From: Gottfriedia sp002574545 | GTDB lineage: Bacteria; Bacillota; Bacilli; Bacillales; Bacillaceae_G | DNA length: 64,000 bases | Assembly: GCA_052180195.1 (NCBI GenBank) | Contig: CP197469.1 | Strand: one strand, 5' to 3' | Shown: positions 46,937-56,185 of the stretch, in pieces | How positions within the stretch are numbered: position 1 is the first letter of the stretch | Layout: the number at the start of each line of letters is the position of its first letter | Program-made: the position numbers and the translations under genes | Notes under the pieces: model-generated | What the model saw: the letters and a program-made list of their open reading frames with translations, nothing else | Database searches by the model: none | Told to the model about the DNA's origin: nothing

Positions 46937-47485
46937 TTGTTTTCACTTCGTAATTATGACCGTATTTGTACTGACCCAGTAAAAATTAAACACTTTCTAG
47001 AAGATGCACAAACTGGTTTTTTAGGTTTATCTTCCGAAAACGTTCCATATGTCATTCCACTTAACTTCGTTTGGCTGAATAACGCCATTTATTTTCATGG
47101 TGCATCTGAAGGAAGAAAAGTCACTTACATGGAGAACAATGCTTTAGCTTGTTTCACGATAGGAACGAGCTATGGTACAATTACTAGTCCTATACCAGCC
47201 GGGACGGACACAGCTTATATGAGTGTAATCATAGAAGGATCAATAAAACCCGTCTATGATTTAAATGAGGCAACGGCTGCTATGCAAGTAATGTTGGATA
47301 AATATGTGCCAGGCTATTATAGTCGCCCATTAAGTAGTAGTCATGTAGAGCGATATGTTTCCCCATTAGGTGGTAAAACGGGTATCTATAAGTTAGTTGC
47401 TAGCTCAGTTTCAGCTAAAGAAAAAGAAGAAATCACAAATCGTATGTTCCAAGATGGAATGACCGTACTTCCCCAACGGTCATAA
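46937..47485 (+). CDS. Pyridoxamine 5'-phosphate oxidase family FMN-binding protein
   Basis: 182 residues from the TTG at 46937, 8 bp after AGAGGGAG; the ATG three codons earlier abuts the ribosome site. Split-barrel flavoprotein of the nitroimidazole-resistance (NimA-like) group: TGFLGLSSENVPYVIPLNFV, IYFHGASEGRKVTYM and GKTGIYKLVA. Similar proteins bind FMN or heme and reduce small molecules; the substrate is unknown. It may form a unit with the epoxide hydrolase 130 bp upstream. Confidence 0.82.
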   Translation: MFSLRNYDRICTDPVKIKHFLEDAQTGFLGLSSENVPYVIPLNFVWLNNAIYFHGASEGRKVTYMENNALACFTIGTSYGTITSPIPAGTDTAYMSVIIEGSIKPVYDLNEATAAMQVMLDKYVPGYYSRPLSSSHVERYVSPLGGKTGIYKLVASSVSAKEKEEITNRMFQDGMTVLPQRS

Positions 47486-47517
47486 AAGTAAAGTTCATAC
47501 CTTTTTAAATCATATCT

Positions 47518-47553
47518 AAACTGCCATGGTTTTGTTTCCTGGCAGTTTTTTCT
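47518..47553 (+). terminator. Terminator after the FMN-binding protein gene
   Basis: Stem AACTGCCA / TGGCAGTT followed by TTTTCTATTT. Confidence 0.8.
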
Positions 47554-47648
47554 ATTTAGGTCACTGTTCTATGTAGTATTTGAATACATACTTGTACAAT
47601 TCTTGGTAAATATTATAAGGTATATTGGTTTAAAAGGAAGGTACTTGA

Positions 47649-49139
47649 ATGAGTCGCTTTCGAACAAAAGATAAAAAGATTTTCTTACAAAAAGGTTTTG
47701 TTAGTTCTCATAATACTGAATTAGATTCTGAGGAGAATACAATTTCAGAAGCTACTTATGAAACAACACTAAATTATTTTGATGAAAGTTTTGATCTTGT
47801 CCATCGTTCATTTAATCAAAATGATATTAAAATTATTTATTTAAACTCTCTAGTTGACTCCAATACGCTAGAGAAAGAGGTACTTTCTCCTTTAAGAGAA
47901 ATAGCATTTTATAATTATGAAAAACTATTTCAACAATCATTGTTTAGAATAGAAAATAATCAGAAAGAAGTAATCAATGGAATTTTAGACGGTAATGTTG
48001 CCTTGTTTAATGGAGAGGATACATATCTAATCAATGTATCCGGACTAGAGGAACGTGCCATTGCCCAGTCTGAAACGGAAACTGTTATAAATGGGCCACA
48101 TGATTCGTTTAATGAAGCTTTAAATACGAATGTATCATTAATAAGAAGAAGAGTAAGAAGTCCTCGTTTGAAAATGATTAATCTATGTGTTGGAGAGATT
48201 TCTAAAACGAAAGTTCTTTTGATGTATATAGATGGTATTGCTGATTTAGATAAAGTGAATCATCTTAAAGAAAGAATTAAATCGCTCAAAGTTGATTCCA
48301 TTACTGACTCTAATGTATTAATTCAAATAATAGATGATTATCAAAATTCACCATTTCCTCAATTTTATACGACTGAAAGACCAGATGTAGCCGTATCAAA
48401 ATTATATGCTGGGAAGATCATTGGACTTGTAGATGATAGTCCGAATATTTTTTGCACCCCTTCTACATTCTTTGATTTTTTTGAATCAACAGATGACTAT
48501 AACCAGCGTTGGATCATGGGGACTATGGTTAGGATTTTGCGATATATGGCTTTATTTATTACATTAATTCTTACAGCATTTTATGTTTCAATCTGTACAT
48601 TTCATTACGAAATGATCCCACAATCCCTACTTCAGAGCATTATGCAATCTAGAAGTAGAGTTCCCTTTCCTCCTTTAGTCGAAGCAATATTTCTAGAAAT
48701 TGTTATTGAACTGCTTAGGGAGGCTGGTGCAAGGCTTCCTACAAAAATAGGGCAAACAATTGGAATCGTTGGCGGTATTGTTATTGGACAAGCAGCTGTA
48801 GAAGCTGGAATTACAAGTAATATCTTAATTATTGTTGTTGCTATATCAGCCATTGCTTCGTTCATCGTCCCTAGTTATATTATGAGTGCTTCGATACGAA
48901 TCGTAAGGTTTTTATTTATATTAATGGCTGGGTTTTTAGGGAATATTGGAATTTTCTTCGTTTTAGGAATACTGACCATTCATTTAACAGGTTTGACAAA
49001 TTTAAAGTCGCCTTATTTTATGCCAATTTCACCAACCTTTGTCAAAGATTGGATGGATAGTATTGTGAGAGGGCCTTTTTACAAAATAAGGAAAGCTCAA
49101 ACAAAGATGCATTACAAAGGTGATCGAGAAAGGAATTGA
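47649..49139 (+). CDS. Spore germination protein, GerA subunit
   Basis: 496 residues, the A subunit of a Ger-type germinant receptor in the spore inner membrane. A soluble N-terminal half (about 20-280; NGPHDSFNEALNTNVSLIRR is the family hallmark), then about five membrane helices in the C-terminal half (PPLVEAIFLEIVIELLREAG, RLPTKIGQTIGIVGGIVIGQ). AAGGAAGG precedes the ATG. First gene of a tightly overlapping A-B-C operon. The nutrient recognised cannot be told from sequence. Confidence 0.95.
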   Translation: MSRFRTKDKKIFLQKGFVSSHNTELDSEENTISEATYETTLNYFDESFDLVHRSFNQNDIKIIYLNSLVDSNTLEKEVLSPLREIAFYNYEKLFQQSLFRIENNQKEVINGILDGNVALFNGEDTYLINVSGLEERAIAQSETETVINGPHDSFNEALNTNVSLIRRRVRSPRLKMINLCVGEISKTKVLLMYIDGIADLDKVNHLKERIKSLKVDSITDSNVLIQIIDDYQNSPFPQFYTTERPDVAVSKLYAGKIIGLVDDSPNIFCTPSTFFDFFESTDDYNQRWIMGTMVRILRYMALFITLILTAFYVSICTFHYEMIPQSLLQSIMQSRSRVPFPPLVEAIFLEIVIELLREAGARLPTKIGQTIGIVGGIVIGQAAVEAGITSNILIIVVAISAIASFIVPSYIMSASIRIVRFLFILMAGFLGNIGIFFVLGILTIHLTGLTNLKSPYFMPISPTFVKDWMDSIVRGPFYKIRKAQTKMHYKGDRERN

Positions 49140-49149
49140 TGGTGATCAT

Positions 49150-50244
49150 ATGAAGGAACGACTTCATCCACTTCAACTATCTATCTTAATTTACATGATG
49201 CAAAATGGACTTGTCCTATATAGCTTACCTCGAGTAATGGCAGAATACTTTGGGACCAACGGGTGGATAAGTATCTTTTTTATATTTATACTCGTAAATT
49301 TTAATATTTTTATGATTGTGATGATTTATAAACTAGGAAAAGGTCGTTCCGTATTTGAAATCATTGAGGCAACTGTTCCAAAATGGATTATGTTCCCCAT
49401 CTATTTGTTTATTATTGGCGTTTGGGTTGGAATAGCAAGCATGGTGATGAGATTATATATCAATATTTTTAAAATGATGTTCTTTCCCGCTTTACCAGTT
49501 TCGATCTTTATCATTCTTTTTACTTTATTAAGTTTTCAATTATTACGGGGTGGAATTTACAAATTCACTAAAGCCATAGCACTTTTATTTTGCTTTGTAA
49601 TACCGATGATTTTTTTAATTTTCTACCTTTTTCCAGAATTTAATTTTTCACGTTTTACTACTTTCTTTTTTAAAGGTCAGACTGATTTTCTCAAAGGATC
49701 ACTTCAAGTTTACTCAGCGTTTTTAGGTATTGAAGTTTCAATTCTTTTTTTTCCAATGGTAGAAAAAAAATGGACAAAGGCCCTTTTTATTGGAAACTTT
49801 ATGTCGATGTTAATCTATGTCATTATCCTATTTGTTAGTTTTGGGTTTTTTAGCTTTGATCAAATATTAAATGATATTTATCCTGTAATGACACTGTTTG
49901 AATATACTGAGGTTTCTTTTCTTTCAAGAGCCGAGAATCTATGCTTTTCTGTTTTTGCCTTTAAAATATTATCAACTGTAGTCATATATTACTGGGGCTC
50001 ACAACAATTTTTAGGAAATATGTTCAAAAAATTGAAGCCCACTATTTGGATTTTAGTAATCTTAGCAAGTGGTTTTATACTTGCGTTGTTGCCGGATTCA
50101 GTAATAGATGTTGAACAGTGGTTAAATTGGTTGAGTTATTGTGGAATTGGCATAGCATGGCTCTTACCTATCATTGTATTGTTTATCCTTTTTATTGAGA
50201 TTATTAGAAACCTAATTAATCGGGAGACAGCTAATGCAAAATAA
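49150..50244 (+). CDS. Spore germination protein, GerB subunit
   Basis: 364 residues from MKERLHPLQLSILI, with GGTG just upstream; the gene begins 11 bp after the A gene stops. About ten membrane helices of the amino-acid permease type. GerB subunits bind the nutrient germinant directly in B. subtilis. The C-terminus overlaps gerC by 11 bp. Length is typical. Confidence 0.93.
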   Translation: MKERLHPLQLSILIYMMQNGLVLYSLPRVMAEYFGTNGWISIFFIFILVNFNIFMIVMIYKLGKGRSVFEIIEATVPKWIMFPIYLFIIGVWVGIASMVMRLYINIFKMMFFPALPVSIFIILFTLLSFQLLRGGIYKFTKAIALLFCFVIPMIFLIFYLFPEFNFSRFTTFFFKGQTDFLKGSLQVYSAFLGIEVSILFFPMVEKKWTKALFIGNFMSMLIYVIILFVSFGFFSFDQILNDIYPVMTLFEYTEVSFLSRAENLCFSVFAFKILSTVVIYYWGSQQFLGNMFKKLKPTIWILVILASGFILALLPDSVIDVEQWLNWLSYCGIGIAWLLPIIVLFILFIEIIRNLINRETANAK

Positions 50245-51334
50245 AATTACTGTATTAATCGCAATATGCTGTTTATTTTTAACAAGTTGTGGAACTAGTA
50301 ACGTTATTGAAGATTTAGCAATACTACAAGCTGGCGCTTACGATTTGTCGGAGAACGAAGAAAATCCTATCATAACAACAGTCCTTTTTCCTACAGTTTC
50401 AAAAGAAGGAAAATTCGGTACTCAAACGCTAACTGTATCCGGAAAGTCATCACATGATACTTTTATCAAACTTCAAAATCTAACGAACTTGAAGTTAGTC
50501 GGAGGACAAGGATCGATCATATTCGGAGAAAAATTGGCAAAAAAAGGACTGATAAATATCGTTAAATCCTTTACAAGGGATCCTGAATTCGGAACCCGAG
50601 TTAAATTTGCTATTGTGGAAGGCAAAGGAGAAGAACTTCTAAAAAAGAAAATAGCTTCGGTTCCAGATGTGTCTGAATATTTATATACATTCATTGATAA
50701 ATTAGGTAAGCAAAACAAAATTTTAAATACTGATAAATATCGTTTTTTAAGGGATTATTACGATGACGGAATCGATCCAGTTTTACCTGTTTTTTCATAT
50801 GAAGGTGAAAACATAGCATTAAAAGGATTAGGCACTTTTAGAGGCGATCAATATGTTAGGTTACTTCCATTAAGTGAAGCACAAATACTAAATTTTATAA
50901 ATGACGATATTAATAATGGAAGTTTAATGATTAACATAAAAGATTCAGGAAAAATCGATCAGTTAATGTTAAGCAATATAAATTCTAAAAATGATAAAAA
51001 AGTAAACATCAACAAATTTACAAATACAACAGTTGTAATCAATTTATATTTAAAAGGAAGTATCCTTGAATACACAGGAACAATGGATTTGAGTAAAGAA
51101 AAAAATCAAAAAAAATTGGAGAAACAAGTCGAAAATTACTTAAAAACCAATTCAAAAAAACTTCTAAAAATATTACAAAAAGAACAGACAGACCCGATTG
51201 GAATGGGAACATTAGTACGTAATCACGTATCATATGAAAGATGGAACAAGATGGATTGGAATAAGGTATACAAAAACATAGATTACAAAGTAAATGTAAA
51301 AGTAGATATGACGAATACAGGGAAATCTAAATAA
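50234..51334 (+). CDS. Spore germination lipoprotein, GerC subunit
   Basis: 366 residues, Ger(x)C family. The lipobox LTSC puts the lipid on Cys19. The three-domain extracellular GerC region follows (domain 1 with VIEDLAILQAGAYDLSEN; a C-terminal domain with GMGTLVRNHVSYERWNKMDW). It is the third subunit of the receptor and anchors to the outer face of the inner spore membrane. The last gene of the operon, followed by a terminator. Confidence 0.94.
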   Translation: MQNKITVLIAICCLFLTSCGTSNVIEDLAILQAGAYDLSENEENPIITTVLFPTVSKEGKFGTQTLTVSGKSSHDTFIKLQNLTNLKLVGGQGSIIFGEKLAKKGLINIVKSFTRDPEFGTRVKFAIVEGKGEELLKKKIASVPDVSEYLYTFIDKLGKQNKILNTDKYRFLRDYYDDGIDPVLPVFSYEGENIALKGLGTFRGDQYVRLLPLSEAQILNFINDDINNGSLMINIKDSGKIDQLMLSNINSKNDKKVNINKFTNTTVVINLYLKGSILEYTGTMDLSKEKNQKKLEKQVENYLKTNSKKLLKILQKEQTDPIGMGTLVRNHVSYERWNKMDWNKVYKNIDYKVNVKVDMTNTGKSK

Positions 51335-51338
51335 AACA

Positions 51339-51371
51339 AAAACGGCTCCGAAGTTTGGGGCCGGTTTTTTG
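51339..51371 (+). terminator. Terminator of the ger operon
   Basis: GC-rich stem AACGGCTCC / GGGGCCGGTT (with wobble) followed by TTTT. Confidence 0.8.
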
Positions 51372-51502
51372 TGACTTCGAAATTATGATCTGCTAGACGG
51401 ATTGGGTAGTCTTTTTATTTTATTACTTTGGTCAGGTCTTTGTTGGCTCTCAAACACAGACCTGTGCTCACTAAATTGGTTTGGCAAGCAAAAAGTCCCA
51501 CA

Positions 51503-52081
51503 CTAATTATCAAGTACTGACAAATTTATTTCCATTATTTTGCGTAATTTTTCTCGGTCAGGATCAGTCTTAACCATTACACGAAATCCAATTATTGCAT
51601 TAATAAAATAATAAGATAATTCTTTTGCATCTAATTTCTTAGAAAGTTCTCCCATTCTTTGACCTTCTAGTATAATGTCATGTATTAACTGCTCTGTAAA
51701 ACCCCAACTTTGAAGAACCCAATCTCTTGCTTCTAAATCATGTTTTGCTAACTCAACCGCAGTATTCACTATTAAACATCCAGTAGGTAATTCTTCCTGT
51801 TTGTCAATTGACAATTCGAAAAATACTTGGATCGCTTCTTTGGCCGAACGGGTATTAGCTAGCTCCTTTATAAGCGTTTGCTGCGAAAACTCAATATAAC
51901 GCTCTAATGATTTAAAATATAATGATTGTTTATCGCCAAAAGTGTCATACATACTCCCTTTGTGTATGCCCATATGCGAGACAAGATCTTGCATAGATGT
52001 CTTTTCGTAACCTTGTTCCCAAAATAACCGCATAGCTTTAAGTAGAACAGCATCTACTTCAAATTCCTTTGACCTTGCCAT
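51503..52081 (-). CDS. TetR/AcrR family transcriptional regulator
   Basis: 192 residues from MARSKEFEVDAVLLKAM. The ATG lies 12 bp after AAGGAGG, a little far; a TTG four codons earlier is too close. N-terminal HTH (FWEQGYEKTSMQDLVSHMGI, HKGSMYDTFGDKQSLY), C-terminal ligand domain with PTGCLIVNTAVELA. This subgroup includes repressors of redox or drug-response genes that sense through a Cys; Cys in GCLI is a candidate. Its targets are unknown; the operator-like repeats near 45.2 kb are possible. Confidence 0.9.
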   Translation of the reverse strand: MARSKEFEVDAVLLKAMRLFWEQGYEKTSMQDLVSHMGIHKGSMYDTFGDKQSLYFKSLERYIEFSQQTLIKELANTRSAKEAIQVFFELSIDKQEELPTGCLIVNTAVELAKHDLEARDWVLQSWGFTEQLIHDIILEGQRMGELSKKLDAKELSYYFINAIIGFRVMVKTDPDREKLRKIMEINLSVLDN

Positions 52082-52271
52082 TTTACTATTCAACCTCCTT
52101 AATTTAAAAATAAACTAAATATGAGAATCGATAATTTCTTTATTATAAGTGTGTTGATTTAAAACTACTTAAGATTGGACTATTCTTATTTTGCCATTTC
52201 TAAATCCATCTAGTATTATACCCAATATTTGTAATTATTTCATATATATGGATAAAATACAGTAGCTATAA

Positions 52272-52307
52272 ATAAAAGAAAAGGACTAATGGAATCCATC
52301 AGCCCTT
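52272..52307 (-). terminator. Terminator after the DERVVI-KP small gene
   Basis: Minus-strand stem GGGCTGATGG / CCATTAGTCC (wobble pairs), then TTTTCTTTTA. Confidence 0.75.
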
Positions 52308-52325
52308 AATTATTTTTAAATTAGT

Positions 52326-52424
52326 TTATTTAATCGGCTTTCTTATTACAACACGTTCATCAATTTCACTTACATGAAAATCATCTTTTGTAGGAATCCT
52401 ATTTTCATCGTTAAATTTGATCAC
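52326..52424 (-). CDS. 32-residue protein of the DERVVI-KP type (hypothetical)
   Basis: From GTG: MIKFNDENRIPTKDDFHVSE, then IDERVVIRKPIK. GGGAGTG lies 7 bp upstream, and a terminator follows, so this is a likely real small gene. It is downstream of glmS on the same strand, 68 bp away. A related core is found at 43318-43374. I know no described family. Confidence 0.6.
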   Translation of the reverse strand: MIKFNDENRIPTKDDFHVSEIDERVVIRKPIK

Positions 52425-52492
52425 CGTTTTACACTCCCTGCTCAGTTTATTTTCAAATCTTTATTTTAGTATTTAATAGATTACTAATTTGA

Positions 52493-54295
52493 TTATTCAA
52501 CTGTAACTGATTTTGCAAGATTACGAGGTTTATCAACATCACAACCACGATGTAGTGCAGCATAGTAAGAAATTAATTGTAATGGTACTACTGAAAGGAT
52601 TGGAGATAATTCTTCTTGTACTCTTGGTAAAATGAAGCGATCGCCTTCCATGTTTAATCCTTCCATTGAAATGATACAAGGGTTAGCACCGCGAGCAACA
52701 ACCTCTTTCACATTTCCACGAATGTTTAAGTTTACTGATTCTTGTGTTGCTAATGCGAAGATTGGAGTTCCTTCTTCGATTAGAGCAATTGTACCATGTT
52801 TTAACTCTCCACCAGCAAATCCTTCTGCTTGGATGTAAGAAATTTCTTTTAGTTTTAATGCGCCTTCTAGGCAAACGAAGTAATCTACGTTACGGCCGAT
52901 GAAGAATGCATTGCGAGTTGTAGCTAAATATTCTGTAGCAATTTTTTCAAACTCGTCTTTTTGGTTTGTAATTGATTCCATTGCATTTGCTACAATTCCA
53001 AGTTCTTTAACTAGGTTAAAGTTAACTGTTTTTCCTTTTTCTTTTGCAAGAGCATTTGCAACAATTGCAAGTACTGCTAATTGTGCAGTGTAAGCTTTCG
53101 TTGATGCAACAGCGATTTCAGGACCTGCGTGTAAAGCAAGAGTGAAATCAGCCTCACGTGATAATGTTGATCCAGGAACGTTTGTAATTGTAATTGCTTT
53201 ATGACCTAATTTATTTGTTTGAACTAAACAAGCTCGGCTATCAGCAGTTTCACCACTTTGTGAAATATAAATAAATAATGGTTTTTCTGAAAGTAATGGC
53301 ATATTGTAAGAGAATTCACTTGCAACATGTACTTCTACAGGAACTCCCGCCATTTTTTCAATAAACTGTTTTCCTACAAGGCCAGCATGATAACTAGTTC
53401 CACAAGCAACAATATATAATCTGTCAGCTTCTGCTAATGCTGCTTTAATTTCTGAGTTGATTACAAGCTCTCCGTTTTCATCTTGGTACTTTTGGATAAT
53501 ATTACGGATTACTAAAGGTTGCTCATCTGTTTCTTTTAACATGAAATGAGGATAAGTTCCTTTTTCGATATCGCTAGCATCAATTTCTGCTGTATATGGA
53601 GAACGTTCTTTAATATTTCCGTTAAGGTCCATTAATTGAACATGATCTTTCGTAACGACAATAACCTCTTTATCCATTAATTCAATAAATTGATCAGTAA
53701 TTTGTAACATTGCCATTGCATCCGATGCAATAACATTAAACTCTTCACCAACACCAACTAGTAATGGACTTTTGTTTTTTGCTACATAAATTACGTCATC
53801 GTTTTGTTTATCTAATAATGCAATTGCATAAGAACCTTTAAGAAGCTTAAGTGTTTCTCTGAAAGCATCAAGTACAGATAATCCTTTTTTAATATGAAGT
53901 TCAACTAACTGAACAATAACTTCAGTATCTGTATCACTTGTAAATTCAATATCATTTAAATAATCGTTTTTTAATTGTACATCGTTCTCGATAACGCCAT
54001 TATGAACAAGTGTAAAACGTTCAGTAGAGCTCTGATGAGGATGTGCATTACGTTTACTTGGCGCGCCATGCGTCGCCCATCTAGTATGACCAATACCAAC
54101 ATTTCCGTCCGTTTTTGAAGGAATTGACTTACGTAATACAGCAATTCTACCTTTTTCTTTATAAACTTCTACACCATTGTCAGTTAAAAGAGAAATCCCA
54201 GCAGAATCGTAACCACGATACTCTAATTTCTCTAAACCTTTTAATAAAATTTCTTTCGCATTATCATTTCCAATATATCCAACGATTCCACACAT
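52493..54295 (-). CDS. glmS: Glutamine-fructose-6-phosphate aminotransferase
   Basis: First step of amino-sugar synthesis: fructose-6-P plus glutamine gives glucosamine-6-P. 600 residues. The N-terminal glutaminase domain starts MCGIVGYIGNDNAKEILLKG, with Cys2 the nucleophile once Met is removed; the two SIS domains follow (YISQSGETADSRACLVQT; GRNVDYFVCLEGALKLKEIS), and the C-terminus ends RNLAKSVTVE as is usual. A glmS ribozyme in the 5' leader gives feedback control by the product. glmM, the next enzyme, is encoded upstream. Confidence 0.97.
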   Translation of the reverse strand: MCGIVGYIGNDNAKEILLKGLEKLEYRGYDSAGISLLTDNGVEVYKEKGRIAVLRKSIPSKTDGNVGIGHTRWATHGAPSKRNAHPHQSSTERFTLVHNGVIENDVQLKNDYLNDIEFTSDTDTEVIVQLVELHIKKGLSVLDAFRETLKLLKGSYAIALLDKQNDDVIYVAKNKSPLLVGVGEEFNVIASDAMAMLQITDQFIELMDKEVIVVTKDHVQLMDLNGNIKERSPYTAEIDASDIEKGTYPHFMLKETDEQPLVIRNIIQKYQDENGELVINSEIKAALAEADRLYIVACGTSYHAGLVGKQFIEKMAGVPVEVHVASEFSYNMPLLSEKPLFIYISQSGETADSRACLVQTNKLGHKAITITNVPGSTLSREADFTLALHAGPEIAVASTKAYTAQLAVLAIVANALAKEKGKTVNFNLVKELGIVANAMESITNQKDEFEKIATEYLATTRNAFFIGRNVDYFVCLEGALKLKEISYIQAEGFAGGELKHGTIALIEEGTPIFALATQESVNLNIRGNVKEVVARGANPCIISMEGLNMEGDRFILPRVQEELSPILSVVPLQLISYYAALHRGCDVDKPRNLAKSVTVE

Positions 54296-54494
54296 AATTA
54301 CTATTGCTTAGTAAGTCCAAAAACAAGACATACAAATTGTATAGGAATGGAACGCTGTTTTCCTAACCGTTTAACTATTTAATTTTCTATTCCCTCGTCA
54401 TGTTTCATAATGGTAGAGGACTTACAAGCAATATCCACCTACCTTTCATATTCCGCTCATTAGCGAGTTCAATTTTTTGTTTTAAACGGTGTAT

Positions 54495-54643
54495 CAGATT
54501 ATTTACGTTTGTGCACACAGTCACCCATGTGTTTTTCATAAATAATTTCGGTTGTGATACAGCAACCGGGAGTCATCCGCCGAAACTTCGATAAAACTCC
54601 ACCTCGTCAACTACACATTCACGTCTAGTGTAGTTCTGGCGCT
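54495..54643 (-). promoter_or_regulatory. glmS self-cleaving ribozyme-riboswitch
   Basis: Minus strand from 54642: GCGCCAGAACTACAC pairs with GTGTAGTTGACGAGG, then TTTCGGCGGATGACTCCCGG, CACAACCG, and a P4 region with GGGTGACTGTG and the long pair ATTATTTA/TAAATAAT. These are the conserved core segments of the glmS ribozyme. Cleavage is expected just before G at 54642 (A at 54643) when glucosamine-6-P binds, which destabilises the mRNA. It ends about 200 bp before the glmS start. Confidence 0.93.
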
Positions 54644-54698
54644 TTTTTAATACTTTATTATTTCTATACTCCTTTCCTGTTAGGAAAACAATAAAACA

Positions 54699-54728
54699 AC
54701 TATACTATACTGTATTAAAAATGGTCAA
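54699..54728 (-). promoter_or_regulatory. Promoter of the glmS leader
   Basis: Minus strand: -35 TTGACC (54723-54728), 18-bp spacer, -10 TATAGT (54699-54704). It lies about 55 bp before the ribozyme. Confidence 0.65.
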
Positions 54729-54770
54729 CAAGAATATGATGAAAAAAAATATAGAATAGCTGTATATAAC

Positions 54771-54820
54771 AAAAATATGCATAGACTTACACAAAAGTGC
54801 TCATCAATGCATATTTTTTT
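54771..54820 (-). terminator. Terminator after glmM
   Basis: Stem AAATATGCAT / ATGCATATTT around a structured loop, then TTGTTAT; it ends the cdaA-cdaR-glmM operon before the glmS promoter. Confidence 0.65.
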
Positions 54821-54828
54821 AATTTATT

Positions 54829-56172
54829 TTATTCGCCAACTTCTTCTTTTACAACAGCAACAATACGTTCTACATATTGTTTACATTCTGCCTCAGAAGG
54901 AGCCTCAGCCATTACACGAATAAGAGGCTCAGTACCAGAAGGACGAACTAAAATACGACCATTGCCGTTCATTTCTTCCTCTACTTCTGAAATGGTTGCT
55001 TTAATGCGCTCGTTATTTAGTGCTTCATTTTTATCTGTAACGCGAACATTAATTAATAATTGTGGATACTTTTTCATTTCTCCAGCTAATTGTGATAAAG
55101 TTTTACCTGATTCTTTAACAATGCTTACAAGCTGAATAGCACTTAACATGCCGTCACCAGTCGTAATATGATCTAAAAAGATGATGTGTCCAGATTGCTC
55201 GCCGCCAAGATTGAAACCATTTTTTCTCATCTCTTCCATTACGTAACGGTCCCCAACACCTGTAACTGCACTTTTCATCCCATTCATTTCTACTGCTTTA
55301 TAGAAGCCTAAGTTACTCATAACAGTTGATACGATTGTATTTTGTTTTAAACGGCCTTTTTCATTTAAGTATTTTGCACAAATATACATTATTTGGTCAC
55401 CGTCAACGATTTCACCATTTTCATCAATTGCAATTAGACGATCTCCGTCTCCATCAAATGATAAACCGATGTCAGCACCTTTTTCTTTTACAAGAGCTGC
55501 TAAAGCTTCTGGGTGTGTAGAACCTACACCATCATTTATATTAAATCCATTAGGATTCGTTCCCATTGTAACAATATCTGCTTCTAAATCTGCGAATAAA
55601 TATGGCGCTAATGAAGAAGTGGCACCGTGTGCACAATCTAGAGCTACTAATAGACCTGAGAAATCTTCATCAATTGTATTTTTCAGGAATTGTAGGTATT
55701 TTTGCCCACCTTCAAAATAATCACTAACTTGACATAAATCATTTCCAGTTGGTCTTGGTAGACGATCTACTTCTGCATCCATTAGTTCTTCAATTTCATC
55801 TTCTTGCTCATCCAACAATTTAAAACCGTCTGGACCAAAAAACTTAATCCCATTATCTGCAACAGGATTATGTGAAGCTGAAATCATAACACCAGCTTGT
55901 GCTCCAAGAGCTCTTGTTAAATAGGCAACACCTGGAGTAGAAATTACACCTAATCTCATAACTTCAGCACCAATTGATAATAAACCTGCAACTAGTGCTC
56001 CTTCAAGCATATGTCCTGAAACACGTGTGTCACGCCCAACAATAATTTTAGGTTTGACATTATTTTTTGTTAAAACATAACCGCCACAGCGTCCAATTTT
56101 ATATGCTAATTCAGGAGTTAACTCTTTGTTTGCAACTCCTCGTACACCATCTGTACCAAAATATTTACCCAT
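54829..56172 (-). CDS. glmM: Phosphoglucosamine mutase
   Basis: Converts glucosamine-6-P to glucosamine-1-P for UDP-GlcNAc. 447 residues; active-site phosphoserine in MISASHNPVADNGIKFFG near residue 100, metal loop SFDGDGDRLIAID near 240, sugar loop GGEQSGHI, and phosphate loop RPSGTEPLIRVM near the end. Third gene of the cdaA-cdaR-glmM operon, an arrangement conserved in Firmicutes, where GlmM also binds and inhibits CdaA. Confidence 0.97.
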   Translation of the reverse strand: MGKYFGTDGVRGVANKELTPELAYKIGRCGGYVLTKNNVKPKIIVGRDTRVSGHMLEGALVAGLLSIGAEVMRLGVISTPGVAYLTRALGAQAGVMISASHNPVADNGIKFFGPDGFKLLDEQEDEIEELMDAEVDRLPRPTGNDLCQVSDYFEGGQKYLQFLKNTIDEDFSGLLVALDCAHGATSSLAPYLFADLEADIVTMGTNPNGFNINDGVGSTHPEALAALVKEKGADIGLSFDGDGDRLIAIDENGEIVDGDQIMYICAKYLNEKGRLKQNTIVSTVMSNLGFYKAVEMNGMKSAVTGVGDRYVMEEMRKNGFNLGGEQSGHIIFLDHITTGDGMLSAIQLVSIVKESGKTLSQLAGEMKKYPQLLINVRVTDKNEALNNERIKATISEVEEEMNGNGRILVRPSGTEPLIRVMAEAPSEAECKQYVERIVAVVKEEVGE

Positions 56173-56185
56173 TTTAACTCTCCTT

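Noticed and set aside
47560..47648. A sigma-G promoter for the germination operon
   Set aside because: TGAATA at 47581 is present but no matching -10 lies at the right distance.
54400..54594. 64-codon plus-strand ORF upstream of glmS
   Set aside because: It overlaps the glmS ribozyme in antisense.
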